This document shows, in pieces, positions 40,665 to 51,314 of a stretch of DNA of 64,000 bases. Below the pieces are notes generated by a model. It was not told the origin of the DNA, ran no database searches, and saw only the letters and a program-made list of their open reading frames with translations. How positions within the stretch are numbered: position 1 is the stretch's first letter; each line of letters opens with the position of its first letter. Made by a program: the position numbers and the translations under genes. The DNA is from Amphibalanus amphitrite (taxonomy: Eukaryota; Arthropoda; Thecostraca; Balanomorpha; Balanidae), in contig NW_024883449.1 in NCBI RefSeq assembly GCF_019059575.1, positions 20,509 to 84,508 of the forward strand, in the 5' to 3' direction.

Positions 40665-40987
40665 ACCAAGTTTGAGAGAAATTGGCCCAGCCGTTCTTGA
40701 GATAGGAAACTGCTCCTTTCCAGGCGTGCACGTGCATTAGCATTTATCCGTCGCTCTCGTGCTCGCAAAAACCGGACTGTGATTTTGGGACTGTATTCAG
40801 CTAGACCGGTTTTTGGTGAGGTGACACATGCCATCATATGCGTTACAGTCCGACAAGAACGTATGCACATAGACACTGGAAGGACAGCACAACACTTATC
40901 TGTGACTACACAATTTTAAGTGGTCATACAGGGGCAAAGATATCAACACCAATCACGTGACGCGGTGGTGACTGGGGTTGGCGGTGG

Positions 40988-41207
40988 GATTTGACAGATG
41001 TGTGCGCCTCGGTCGACGGCTGCACACTGCGGTACTTGGGCCCATGGGGCACCCGATACCGAGCTGTTGACGTCATCTCGTTCGCTGACGTCACACCTAC
41101 CCTCCTTTGTTCCTCCAAGCCTGGTGTAGGTCAAAGACCGCGTGTGTGCGTGGCCGAGGCGACCGATAAAGGACTTCAGACAACGTGGTCGTCTGAATTG
41201 TCATTTA
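40988..41207. repeat. 220-bp perfect direct repeat, copy 1
   Basis: Identical by eye over 220 bases to 45299-45518, same orientation, 4.3 kb apart. It contains a unit bounded by TGACA and TGTCA, LTR-like inverted ends, and two CRE-like sites, TTGACGTCAT and CTGACGTCAC (about 41067-41094). No primer-binding site, polypurine tract or flanking duplication was found, so it is not shown to be an LTR. Confidence 0.8.
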
Positions 41208-41613
41208 TCCGTCGCTCTCGTGCTCGCAAAAAGCGGTCCTCCACGATTTTTTGGCGGAGGGCGGCCGATACCGTTTCGGTACCATCGCAGACCACTTGTG
41301 CGTTACCGAGCGGACTGCTCTCCGGGGACTCTAGTGGGTCGTACGGCGCTGAACCGGTGGGTGCCGGGACGCTGTGGCTGTAGGACGGCGCCGGAGCGGC
41401 CGCGGGTCTCGATGCGGCGGAGGCGTCCAGCGCCTCCTGCACCACGTCCTGGATGATGTTCCGAAGCTGTGTCGGGTCGACACAGACCTGAGGCTGACTC
41501 TGTGCGGCGGCAGCGGGAACACCGCGGCTGCGCCGACCCGAGCCACCGACGTTCGACGGCGTTGATGCAGCGGTGGCGGCTCGACCGCGGGATGGGGCCC
41601 GCGCCTTCGGCAT
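41176..41613 (-). CDS. Retroelement ORF1/gag-like open frame
   Basis: A 145-residue minus-strand frame with start MPKARAPSRG, an Ala/Pro/Ser-rich body, a short amphipathic block (DPTQLRNIIQDVVQEALDAS) and a basic end (RFLRARERRIN). The composition and the 'PTQLRNIIQDVVQEAL' block are in the style of ORF1/gag proteins of retroelements, but I recognise no definite domain. The frame runs 28 bases into the 220-bp repeat. A 30-base piece of its 3' end (CATTTATCCGTCGCTCTCG) recurs at 40738. It could also be a chance GC-rich frame. Confidence 0.3.
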   Translation of the reverse strand: MPKARAPSRGRAATAASTPSNVGGSGRRSRGVPAAAAQSQPQVCVDPTQLRNIIQDVVQEALDASAASRPAAAPAPSYSHSVPAPTGSAPYDPLESPESSPLGNAQVVCDGTETVSAALRQKIVEDRFLRARERRINDNSDDHVV

Positions 41614-41959
41614 CTCTCGTTGGCAGCATGAAAATGAAAAGAGAACACTCCGTCAGAGCATTGGCGTTTATCCACCATCCGACTGCAATGCACATAGCGG
41701 CAGTGACAGGCTAATATCATAGCTCTGGAAACATTTCCCACCAGCTTAGCTCAGAGTATCCACAATCTTTATCAAAGCTCACAGCCAAACCTCAGTTTAT
41801 CCACAACCTGACTGCGGTGCACATTGCGGTAAGCGATAGGCTAATCCAATTGCTTGGGAAACATGGACTTAATGAGTATGGGTTCTTACACAGACTGCAC
41901 AGGCGGCGCCACGGGCCACGACTGTGGAGCACACTATAGATGCACCTTATGGGGGGGGG

Positions 41960-42560
41960 GGGGGGGAGAACGGCCAGCGCGTTGATAACGTGAGTAAGGG
42001 CTCGCCACCCTACCGCAGAGGAATGGACGCCATCCGAGCCAATAAACTCCTCCGTCGCTGAAAATGACAAACGCAGACGTCTCATCGGCGGTTGACCGCG
42101 CAAAGCGCCGTCGGAAGAGGAGGTTGGCGATACGCCTCCGCCGCCGGTGCGCAGTCACAGACGCCGAGCCACGCCGGGAGGAAGAACGCGGCGGCACCTG
42201 GAACACGTGAACCTCCGCCCCTGTGGCGCAGAGGCCGAGGACTAGCTCCATGAACCGCTGCATTATAAGCTGCTTGCTGAAACTGACTTGAGTAAGGTCA
42301 TTGCCACCGATCATCAATAGGATGCGATCTGACCGGAGCCCGATAGCTCCGCTGGCCCATGCGCGAAACCGATCGTCTGATAACCGACCGCCACGTCAGC
42401 CGACCGATTGTACGGCTGCCTGCAGCTCGCAGCGGCGACTGGCCCAAGAGGCGAAGCTATTACCGAACACCAGGAGCATCGTGCTGGAACAAACGGGTCC
42501 GTAGCATTAGCAAAGCGCCCGCGAACACCAGTCGGAATGCTACAAGTACACAAGGATCAT
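41960..42560 (-). pseudogene. SGNH/GDSL hydrolase-like domain, frameshifted
   Basis: On the minus strand, pieces of an SGNH esterase order appear: VFGNSFASWASRR (block I-like, GNS for GDS), then DRFRAWASGAIGLRSDRILL and MIGGNDLTQVSF (block III G-x-N-D), and after a frame change FIGSDGVHSSAVGWRALTHV (block V, D-x-V-H). Two or more frameshifts and stops break it. Such domains hydrolyse esters with a Ser-Asp-His centre and are also found in some transposable elements. It sits beside the ORF1-like frame on the same strand, so both may be remains of one element. Confidence 0.55.
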
Positions 42561-42589
42561 CGCCCCTGGGGTAACATATAACGTTGTTC

Positions 42590-44260
42590 TAGTCCCACTC
42601 TCCGGGCTGATAAAGGCCCGTTGCAGAGTGGCGCCGACATGGCGGGAGGACATATAATCAATTTCTCTCGCAGGCATAAGTCAGCTCCCTTTGCTGGCGG
42701 AAACAATCGCCATTGTCAGAGTCGCGCCCGATTGGCGATAGGACAACAAACTATGCCCACTCTGCATGCTGACAACTGTCCATGGCAGAGTCGCGCCCGA
42801 GCGGCGAGAGGACATACCATAATATCATTGGTTCTCTGCTGGCTGAAACAAACGCTCGCGTCAGAGTCGCGCCCGAATGGCGATAGGACACAAAACTAGT
42901 CCCACTCTGCATACGACAACTGTCCATGGCAGAGTCGCGCCCGAGCGGCGAGAGGACATACCATAATATCATTGGTCCCACTCTGCGCATCATATTTGTC
43001 TCACCCTGCTGGCTGAAACAAACACTCACGTCAGAGTCGCGCCCGATGGGCGATAGGACACAAAACGAGTCCCACTCTGCAAGCTGACAACTGTCCATGG
43101 CAGAGTCGCGCCCGAACGGCGAGAGGACATACCATAAATATCATTGGTCCCACTCTGCATGCTGACAACTGTCCATGGCAGAGTCGCGCCCGAGTGGCGA
43201 GAGGACATATCATAATATCACTGATTTTACCCTGCGCGTCATGTCGTTTGTCCCACTCTGCTGGCTGAAACAAACACTCACGTCAGAGTCGCGCCCGATG
43301 GGCGATAGGACACAAAACGAGTCCCACTCTGCAAGCTGACAACTGTCCATGGCAGAGTCGCGCCCGAACGGCGAGAGGACATACCATAAATATCATTGGT
43401 CCCACTCTGCATGCTGACAACTGTCCATGGCAGAGTCGCGCCCGAGTGGCGAGAGGACATATCATAATATCACTGATTTTACCCTGCGCGTCATGTCGTT
43501 TGTCCCACTCTGCTGGCTGAAACAAACGCTCGCGTCAGAGTCGCGCCCGAATGGCGATAGGACACAAAACTAGTCCCACTCTGCATGCGACAACTGTCCA
43601 TGGCAGAGTCGCGCCCGAGCGGCGAGAGGACATACCATAATATCATTGGTCCCACTCTGCGCATCATATTTGTCTCACCCTGCTGGCTGAAACAAACACT
43701 CACGTCAGAGTCGCGCCCGATGGGCGATAGGACACAAAACGAGTCCCACTCTGCAAGCTGACAACTGTCCATGGCAGAGTCGCGCCCGAACGGCGAGAGG
43801 ACATACCATAAATATCATTGGTCCCACTCTGCATGCTGACAACTGTCCATGGCAGAGTCGCGCCCGAGTGGCGAGAGGACATATCATAATATCACTGATT
43901 TTACCCAGCGCGTCATGTCGTTTGTCCCACTCTGCTGTCTGAAACAAACGCTCACGTCAGAGTCGCGCCGCATGGCGATAGGACACAAAACTAGTCTCAC
44001 TCTGCAGGCTGACAAGTGTCCATGGCAGAGTCGCGCCCGAGCGGCGAGAGGAATATCATTGGTCTCACCCTGCGTATCATTTTAGTGTCACAATCCGCTG
44101 ACTGAAACAAACGCTGTCAGAGTCGCGCCCGATTGGCGGGAGGACATAAATGAGCAAAAACTAGTCCTACTCTGCATGCCGATAGCTTTCCGTGGCAGAG
44201 TCGCGCCTAATGGCGGGAAGACACATTAATATACCACCGGTCCCAGTATGCGGGCTACAG
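42590..44260. repeat. Minisatellite of CAGAGTCGCGCCCGA units (about 19 copies)
   Basis: CAGAGTCGCGCCCGA followed by GGCGAGAGGACA recurs at intervals of about 69-103 bases, alternating with CCCACTCTGC, ACAACTGTCCATGG and GCTGAAACAAACRCTC blocks. Larger units are nested: 43010-43262 and 43262-43514 are essentially identical 252-bp blocks, and a third related block starts near 43684. The unequal spacing and the metazoan context rule out CRISPR. Open frames here are by-products. Confidence 0.9.
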
Positions 44261-44327
44261 CAATCGCCCTGGCGGAGTTGCACTAGAATGGCAGGAGGAC
44301 GTCATTACACAATCAGGAGAAAAAAGA

Positions 44328-44408
44328 AACAACCCGCAACGGCGGGAGCCGAACCACCCACATTTCGTTACCCAGACCGAGACTCTAACCACTCGGCTAC
44401 GGCGGCAT
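44328..44408 (-). mobile_element. tRNA-like SINE head / pseudo-tRNA
   Basis: The minus strand has an A box TAGCCGAGTGGTTAGAG, a B box GGTTCGGCTCC about 40 bases later, and a T run (TTTCTTTTTTCTCC) just downstream like a Pol III terminator. The acceptor stem does not pair well, so a working tRNA is unlikely. No longer body shared with the other SINE is visible. Confidence 0.55.
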
Positions 44409-45298
44409 CGCTATCATCGGCGCCACGGGCCTTGGCAAACAGCTACGCCGAGCGCCCATGCTATGGTCCATGGTCAGACCACGGTCAGACGACGTCACCT
44501 ATGACGTCAACTGGAGGCGGAGCATGAACGGCGCAACGCCAATACCGCCCCCTAGGAATGGGGACAGCCGCAAGGTGACGTCACGCCGACCGGCGAGGCG
44601 AAGCCAATCAAAGCACGGGACAAACCAAACACGGGACCTCTGGCTCTCCGCACCGGCCACGTGGGCCGACCCACGGCGACGAGCGAGAGATAACAACGGT
44701 GAGATAACGGCGGCGACACCAGTGGCGGAACCAGGGGAGGGCAAGGAGGGCATTCCCCCGCCCAACCAGCAAAATCATTAGATTACGCGTATAAAACCTG
44801 GCACCCTGCATGTATACAGTGCATGCTACCATAAATGTAACCAGTGCATGGAAATAACCATTTCATTGTTATTGAATATTGTTTGCCCCTCCCAAGCCAC
44901 GGAACTGGATCCGCCAGTGTGTGACGGCAAACCGACGCCTGAATTAAGGCGATGGTCGTTCAGGGGCCTGTCATTCCACAATCTCGGGACAGCTCGAGGC
45001 GTAGCGTACGTCGACCCGGTGCACTTGAATCAATTAGCTTGGGTTGCACTAGGGCGAAGAGAGCACGCTGACCCGCCTTGCTCCTGCGTAATTGTCATGC
45101 ATTGACTGTCCCGCGGACAACGGCTTCCCCTCCCTGCTCCCAGTCTCTATCGTGGGAAAATTCCCTGAAACTATCCAACAGCCGATGGGGCTTATTGCAC
45201 GCCATGCGCGTGTGCCCTGCAACCCTTACTGGTAAACGGTGCGAAGCTGTAGAAACCGGCTGGACCTTCGGTGCACCTCGAGGTAAACAGAGGGAACA
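44409..45298. other. Intergenic, nothing recognised
   Basis: No gene, transposon end or tandem array could be defined between the tRNA-like sequence and the second 220-bp repeat. Confidence 0.4.
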
Positions 45299-45518
45299 GA
45301 TTTGACAGATGTGTGCGCCTCGGTCGACGGCTGCACACTGCGGTACTTGGGCCCATGGGGCACCCGATACCGAGCTGTTGACGTCATCTCGTTCGCTGAC
45401 GTCACACCTACCCTCCTTTGTTCCTCCAAGCCTGGTGTAGGTCAAAGACCGCGTGTGTGCGTGGCCGAGGCGACCGATAAAGGACTTCAGACAACGTGGT
45501 CGTCTGAATTGTCATTTA
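45299..45518. repeat. 220-bp perfect direct repeat, copy 2
   Basis: Second copy of 40988-41207 with no difference seen. The flanks differ (AACA on the left, GCAC on the right), so the identity ends sharply at both sides. Perfect identity implies a recent duplication or gene conversion. Confidence 0.8.
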
Positions 45519-45568
45519 GCACCCTACATATGGTAATGTGTCGTTCGATATGTGCCCGTTGACAGTCC

Positions 45569-48445
45569 CAAAATTCAGCACAATCGGCCCGGTAGCGGCT
45601 GAGTTATTGCAAGAATAAATTTATTTTATTTACTGGTGAATTCCCCTGGCGAGAGGTGCCTTCCGCTACCGTTTGTTGCCAAAGGTTCAATGGCCTGCCT
45701 GGGCCTGCCTGCCGAAGCCACCGATCCGATTTCGTGGGAAAATACGCGTAACGTTATCAAAACACGGTCGCATGCTTGAGTCATTTTCACAAAAGTTTAT
45801 TGACTTTTCGATAATATTTTGGGTGGATATTGGTCAGAAAAGAATGCTCTTTCCGAATATGTAGGTTTCATAGCGATTGATCAGCGTTTTCAATACGTTT
45901 TGATGTTGTAAAGGACATTGCGCTCCGCGCGGATCAAATTTTTAAATTAATTTTTCGTTGTTAAGGAAATGGTACGGATCATCACTTTTTAATTGCTTTC
46001 CTATCATTACACGTACATTTGTCTGCAAAATGGTACCACACCGATTTCATTCCGTCAAACCGTTTTCCAGCGGCATCGATTTTCCCGTCACAATGCACGA
46101 AATCGGTCATTTTTTCACTTCCGGGGGTGCTATCTTGCACGTGGCGCGTGCTATACTATGAAACCATATCAATACGCTAGTTCCATCTCTCCTCTATCGA
46201 GTGGTGCAAACCGCTTCTCGCTGCGCCCACCCGTTGCTGACTTATACAGCCGGGAAGCAGGCGCCGCAGGCCGGTTTTCGTCCGATGTTCGTTTTGACCG
46301 TTTCCCGTGTTAACCCTATGGCGCACGCGAGCGCGTGCTGACGGCGCACCCCTAGACCGATCACGCCCAAATTTTAATACAAAGGCCCCCCACGCCCACA
46401 GATTCGGCATGTCAAATTTCACGTCGATACGCGGCGCCTTTCAGGCGCAATAAGACACATAAGGCATGACACACGCACGGACATGTTATAATTCATAATA
46501 TAGACTAGATGGCATGTTTTGCGCTATAACTGTGCGGTTTGATAGATGCGTTTGAGGGGGCATTAGTTTGGGTGTGGGAACTTGTGATTTTTATTTGTCT
46601 TATTTTGTCGGAGTTGGATATTTGTTTGAACGGCATGGTATGCTGGTGCTGGTTGCGGGTTGTTAGAGCCTTTCTCATGGTTTGTCTTTATCGAACTCAA
46701 ACACACCCTACCCTAACCTACCCATACCCTACCTTACTAATAACTTACACATAGTTACCCTTCTCATACTCGATTAAAGTAACGTACCAAGTTTGAGCGC
46801 AATTGGCCCAGCCGTTCTTGAGATATCAAACTGGCCCACTGCACGTGCGCACGCGCTAGCTGAGACTCCAGATGACTTGTGCCAGCCACCTTTCTAAATT
46901 GTCCCCAACAGTGAACAAAATTTGAGCGAAATCGGCCCAGCCGTTCTTGAGATGTAGAAGCGGACCCCTCACGTGCGCACGTGCAATCGATCCACCCTAC
47001 CTGGCAGAAATGACGATGCATCGCCAGGTTATTGTCCCCTCCACCCACAGTCCAAGTTTCAGCGCAATCGGCCCAGTAGTAGCTGAGTTATTCCTAGTAC
47101 AATAATGTGCTGTTTACTGGTAGGCGCTTATTTTCAGTGTTTGGAATTCCCCTTTGCGGGCGGTGCATTGCAGCCCATGCTTTGAAAGCTATTACCAAAA
47201 TTTGAATGGCCTGCCGGCCATAATCCATCGATCGGATTTTGTCGAAAAATACCTGTAACGTTAACGAAACACGGTCGTATGTTTGAGTCATTTTCACCAA
47301 AGTTTATTGACTTTTCGATAATATTTTGGGTGGATATTGGTCAGAAAAGAATGCTCTTTTCGAATATGTAAGTTTCATAGCGATTGATCAACGTTTTCAA
47401 TACGTTTCGATGTTGTAAAGGACATCGCGCTCCGCGCGAAATAAATTTTCCAATTAATGTTTCATTATTAAGGAAATGGTACGGATCATCGCTTTTTATC
47501 TGCTATCCTCTGATTACACGTACATTTGCCTGCAAAATGGCACCACACCGATTTCATTCCGTCAAGCCGTTTTCCAGCGGCATCGATTTTCCCGTCACAA
47601 TGCACGAAATCGGTCATTTTTTCACAACCGGAGGTATTGCCTTGCACGTGACGCGTGCTATACTATGAAACCATGTCAATACGCTAGGCCCATCTCTCCT
47701 CTATCTATTGGTGGCAACCGCTTTTCGCTGCGTCCACCCATTGCCGAGATATCAAGCCGGAAAGCGAGCCGTGTCGGCCCGATTTTCGGCCGACCGCCGC
47801 TCTCGCCGACACCATGCTATCCCTATGAGAGCGCCCTTTTGCACGTGCCGACGGCGCACCCCTGGTCCGATCACGCCCAAATTTTAATACAAAGGCCGCC
47901 CACGCCCACAGATTCGACATGCCAAATTTCACGTCGATACGCGGCGCCTTTCAGGCGCAATAAGACACATAAGTCATGACACACGGATGGAGATCGTACA
48001 GACAACTTATAATTCATAATATAGACTAGATGGACAGCATTACGCGCAGCGTAATAAACCAAGTTTCATTGCAATCGGCCCAGTAGCGGCCGAGTTATGG
48101 CCAGAATAAATTTAGCGTCTCCTCCTGGCCGGCGGTGCTCTGTTCCGGTATTCATTGCCAAAGGTCAACGACCTCCGACTCAGTTTTCCCTCATTTTCGC
48201 AGCGAACAATCTGAGCCTAAGGCGCGTGCCGTCTGCTCGGCGCCGGCCGCGGCCCAAAATTCCGCAAAGATGCGCCCGCCACGTGCAAACCGCCGCACGC
48301 ACCCCCACCAAAATTTAATACGACAAACAGATGCACGCGTCCGACTTCTGTCCAAAATTTCACCCCCGTAGCCCGCACCGTTCCACAGTAATAGCCCGCC
48401 AAGCGTGACTGACGCGTTACATACATACATACATACATACGTACA
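45569..48445. repeat. Composite repeat block with AATCGGCCCAG motifs
   Basis: Two related copies of about 0.9 kb (about 45569-46520 and 47052-48040) and a partial third (48059-48445) follow one another. Each starts with a TTYAGCGCAATCGGCCCAG / AGCGGCTGAGTTAT block and shares GTTTATTGACTTTTCGATAA, GGAAATGGTACGGATCATC and CATAATATAGACTAGATGG. The last ends at an (ACAT)n tract (48418-48440). A partial relative lies at 40590-40705. The motif style (AATCGGNCCAG-x-GAGTTAT, tetranucleotide end) is common in arthropod non-autonomous repeats; the family is not identified. Confidence 0.7.
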
Positions 48446-51314
48446 GACGTTTTGATTTTTATATATGTAATTATGTTTTGGGAACCATGGGAAAGTGAAG
48501 TTACTCTGAATTATCAATCACAGAAAACTTAAAATCTTGTTTACATGCAAAATATATTATGCAAAATAAGATAGCAGTGATGGCATGTGAAGCCGTGTTA
48601 TTAGAACAAATACGGTAAGACAAAACGTCAAATATATTTTGACCCATATGGCGCTCCGTGGGAAACCGAATTACAATCACTTCGTTTTTTACTAGCGGTT
48701 TGTTTTTGAATTCTTAATAAAAACTGTCATCGGTGTGCTACATTGGAAGGGCTACTTGGTGAGATGTTTCTTCCGACACGAATATCTCGAATATTCTACA
48801 GAGCTTTGGATTCTGATCAGATATGTAATTATTCATGGCATGTCGAAGGAGTATCCACATGTGAGTCTAAACAAGATAGCCTAAAACACAATACGGTATG
48901 AGCTGAAACACCGTTGGGTCAATAAAACTAGGCAAATGAACGCCATGATCGTCACGTTGAGTTGAACTACATGTTGATAGCATAATTTGGGACAGCCGAT
49001 AAATGATAATATTCGCATTTCGCATTCACAACAACAAAGAAACCTTGGTGAGATTCATGTGATGGTCAGAAAATCTACATTGCACCTCACCATTCTTGCA
49101 TTGACCGATGGTCATTTTGTCGCGTGACTCTTGGACCACCCGTCCCGCTCGTAACCCAAGCCGTAACCATGACCATGGCCAACCCATGAAACATTGCACA
49201 TAACTTGTACCCCGAGTCGCACCCTGGCAACTTAATCCGGTGGATCAACTCAATCGCTGGCCAACATCTTCACCGAACGAAAGGCTTCTTCTATGACAGG
49301 ACTCTCATGGGCCCATAATACACCTACACCAACCGCAGCCCACTCCCACCCCGTTCACATCACCCGGCACCACCCACTGGCCTGCAATGCCCCGTTCAAT
49401 TAGAGCCGACAACGCGGGCGCCTGTTTCGCGGGTCACGAGTCGATTTGCATATCACATCGCCATCGTGACCGGCTGGACATCCCAGTGGGGGGACCGGAC
49501 AACCCAGCGACCGACCGTCGCGTCGGTCAGCAGCGAAAAGAGCGGGCGACAGGAGACTTCCCTGCGGAGGTCGCGCGAACCAGAGGCGGCGGTCAGTGCC
49601 CTCAGCGTGTCGGTAACGTCCTGCAACACGCTGCCAGTGCAGAACCAGATGCAAAACAAAATGGCGGCCGAGGGTGGAGCTGCCGGGGCACCGATATTCA
49701 TTTGTTATTTGTTTGGTGTAAGTGTTATGATAGGAAGACGTGTTCGTTTAGGTATATGATACTTTTTGGTGGTTTCGTTTGGGAGAAAAACGGCGTTTCG
49801 GTAATATATATTCTATAAAAACAACACTGACTTTTTATTGACAAAGCACTTGGATGCGCCAACTAATATTTATTTAAGCAAGGTTAGTGCTTAAAGAGAC
49901 ACTTATCGAACGACGAACATAATGAAGCTTAAGGACATGCGGACAATCATGGCAAGATCGATTAACTAGTCAATTGCCATGACACATAGCTGATGCGACG
50001 GACTACTGATAGACAGCACTGTGGTCTATGTAAAGTGCGTTCTGTGTATGAAAACCTCCACACCGGAAGGTAGCATTGATATGTGAAAAGCAATGTAGGT
50101 ATGTCGGTGAGGAACTTTGAATGCCGGAAGGATCTCCAAATCTTCTAAAAAAAAAGCAATCGATGCAAGTTTTCATTATGCAGATTGCATGCTTCTGGGT
50201 AAATTTATGATCATTCAAATGTAGATAAACCGTGACTCAATTACGTGCACCTTGCATAAAGCACTCCCCCCCCCCCCCCCCCACCCGATATCACCCATAA
50301 CCGCAGCTCACCGCTCGCACGCCATGAGTCGCCGCGGGCGGACGGCGGTGGTCAATGACCCCGCCCTGACCCTGGCTCGGCGGCCCCTCTGATCTGGTCG
50401 TCTCCGGGTCTGACCCCCCGACCCCCCCCCCCCCCCACTTGTCCTTCACTGAGCGCGCTCCAGTGAAATGGCACTGGGTCAGCGCGGCGGCGCGCCGCCG
50501 CGGTGATGACCTTCACAAGGACGTCCGGGCGACGGGGACGAGGGGGGAGGTGAAGGGAGATGAGGGGGGTGCAGCAAATAACTGGGACTGGTGCTAAGAC
50601 TAGGACTGGAGCAGCGTTAGACTGAGTGAGATCCAGGTGATACATTTATATCGAAATTGAGGCTGCGTTTGTAGGTATGTTACCAGGCAAGCATGACACT
50701 GTAAAACATGACATTTACATTTGTAGTGGCAAAAAAAAATGAATGCTTACAAAACTGGATAAAATTAGATGGTTGACAAGTTACGGCAGGGTAGATACAC
50801 AACGAAGGTGTTTTGTGAAGTACAATAAGCAAAGTAATGACATGTTTTGTCCGTGGTCAAACCCTGTGGCAGTTTCAGTCATCTCTCCTGACCTTTAACC
50901 AGTTTCACCAGTTTCAGTCACCTTTCAGAGCTATTTGTCTCGCTTCGATCACATCCAGGTAAACAGCAGTCAGCAACAGCCAAAATGCCAGATACTAACC
51001 AAATATGACCCCTTTGCTCCTACCTACAGGTCACTGACCTTCGTGACCTCACAGCGGCGACGCCCGCGGGCCCATGGGGAATACCCCGAGTCGAGATGGC
51101 GCTGTCTGGGCCGACAGAATATCGTTATACAGCACGCAGCACATTGGCAATGCAATGATCGCGTCCTGCTCCGTTCAGGCGGTCATATTGATGTAACGGA
51201 AGTTGGCACAGATTCAGCACAGATTCAGCACAGCACAGATTCGGTAGGGGGAAAAAAGGCCCCGGTAGAGGGAAACCTTTATGACCCGTTTTCCCCTAGA
51301 AATGACGTCACAAA
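48446..51314. other. Intergenic; poly-C tracts near 50.27 and 50.42 kb
   Basis: Apart from the candidate first exon at 49661 I find no gene. C17-20 runs occur at about 50266-50282 and 50417-50436. GC-rich stretches lie at 49400-49690 and 50460-50570. A CAGATTCAGCACA repeat (51205-51240) lies just before the satellite. Confidence 0.45.
49661..49717 (+). CDS. Candidate first coding exon of an unknown gene
   Basis: An ATG in a strong context (AAAATGGCGG) opens MAAEGGAAGAPIFICYLFG and is followed at 49718 by a GTAAGT donor, phase 0. It lies at the edge of a GC-rich stretch (49400-49690). A short first exon of this type is plausible, but no downstream exon was found before the satellite. It may continue beyond the window, or be chance. 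Confidence 0.25.

Noticed and set aside
42590-44260. CRISPR-like repeat-spacer pattern
   Set aside because: The host is a eukaryote, spacing is irregular, the 'spacers' are themselves repeated, and no cas-like gene is present.
40988-45518. Complete LTR retrotransposon
   Set aside because: No polymerase, primer-binding site, polypurine tract or target duplication was found; the interior is a minisatellite and debris.
49387-49818. 143-codon plus-strand open frame
   Set aside because: It has no recognisable domain and overlaps a better candidate start (49661) in another frame; probably a chance frame in a GC-rich stretch.
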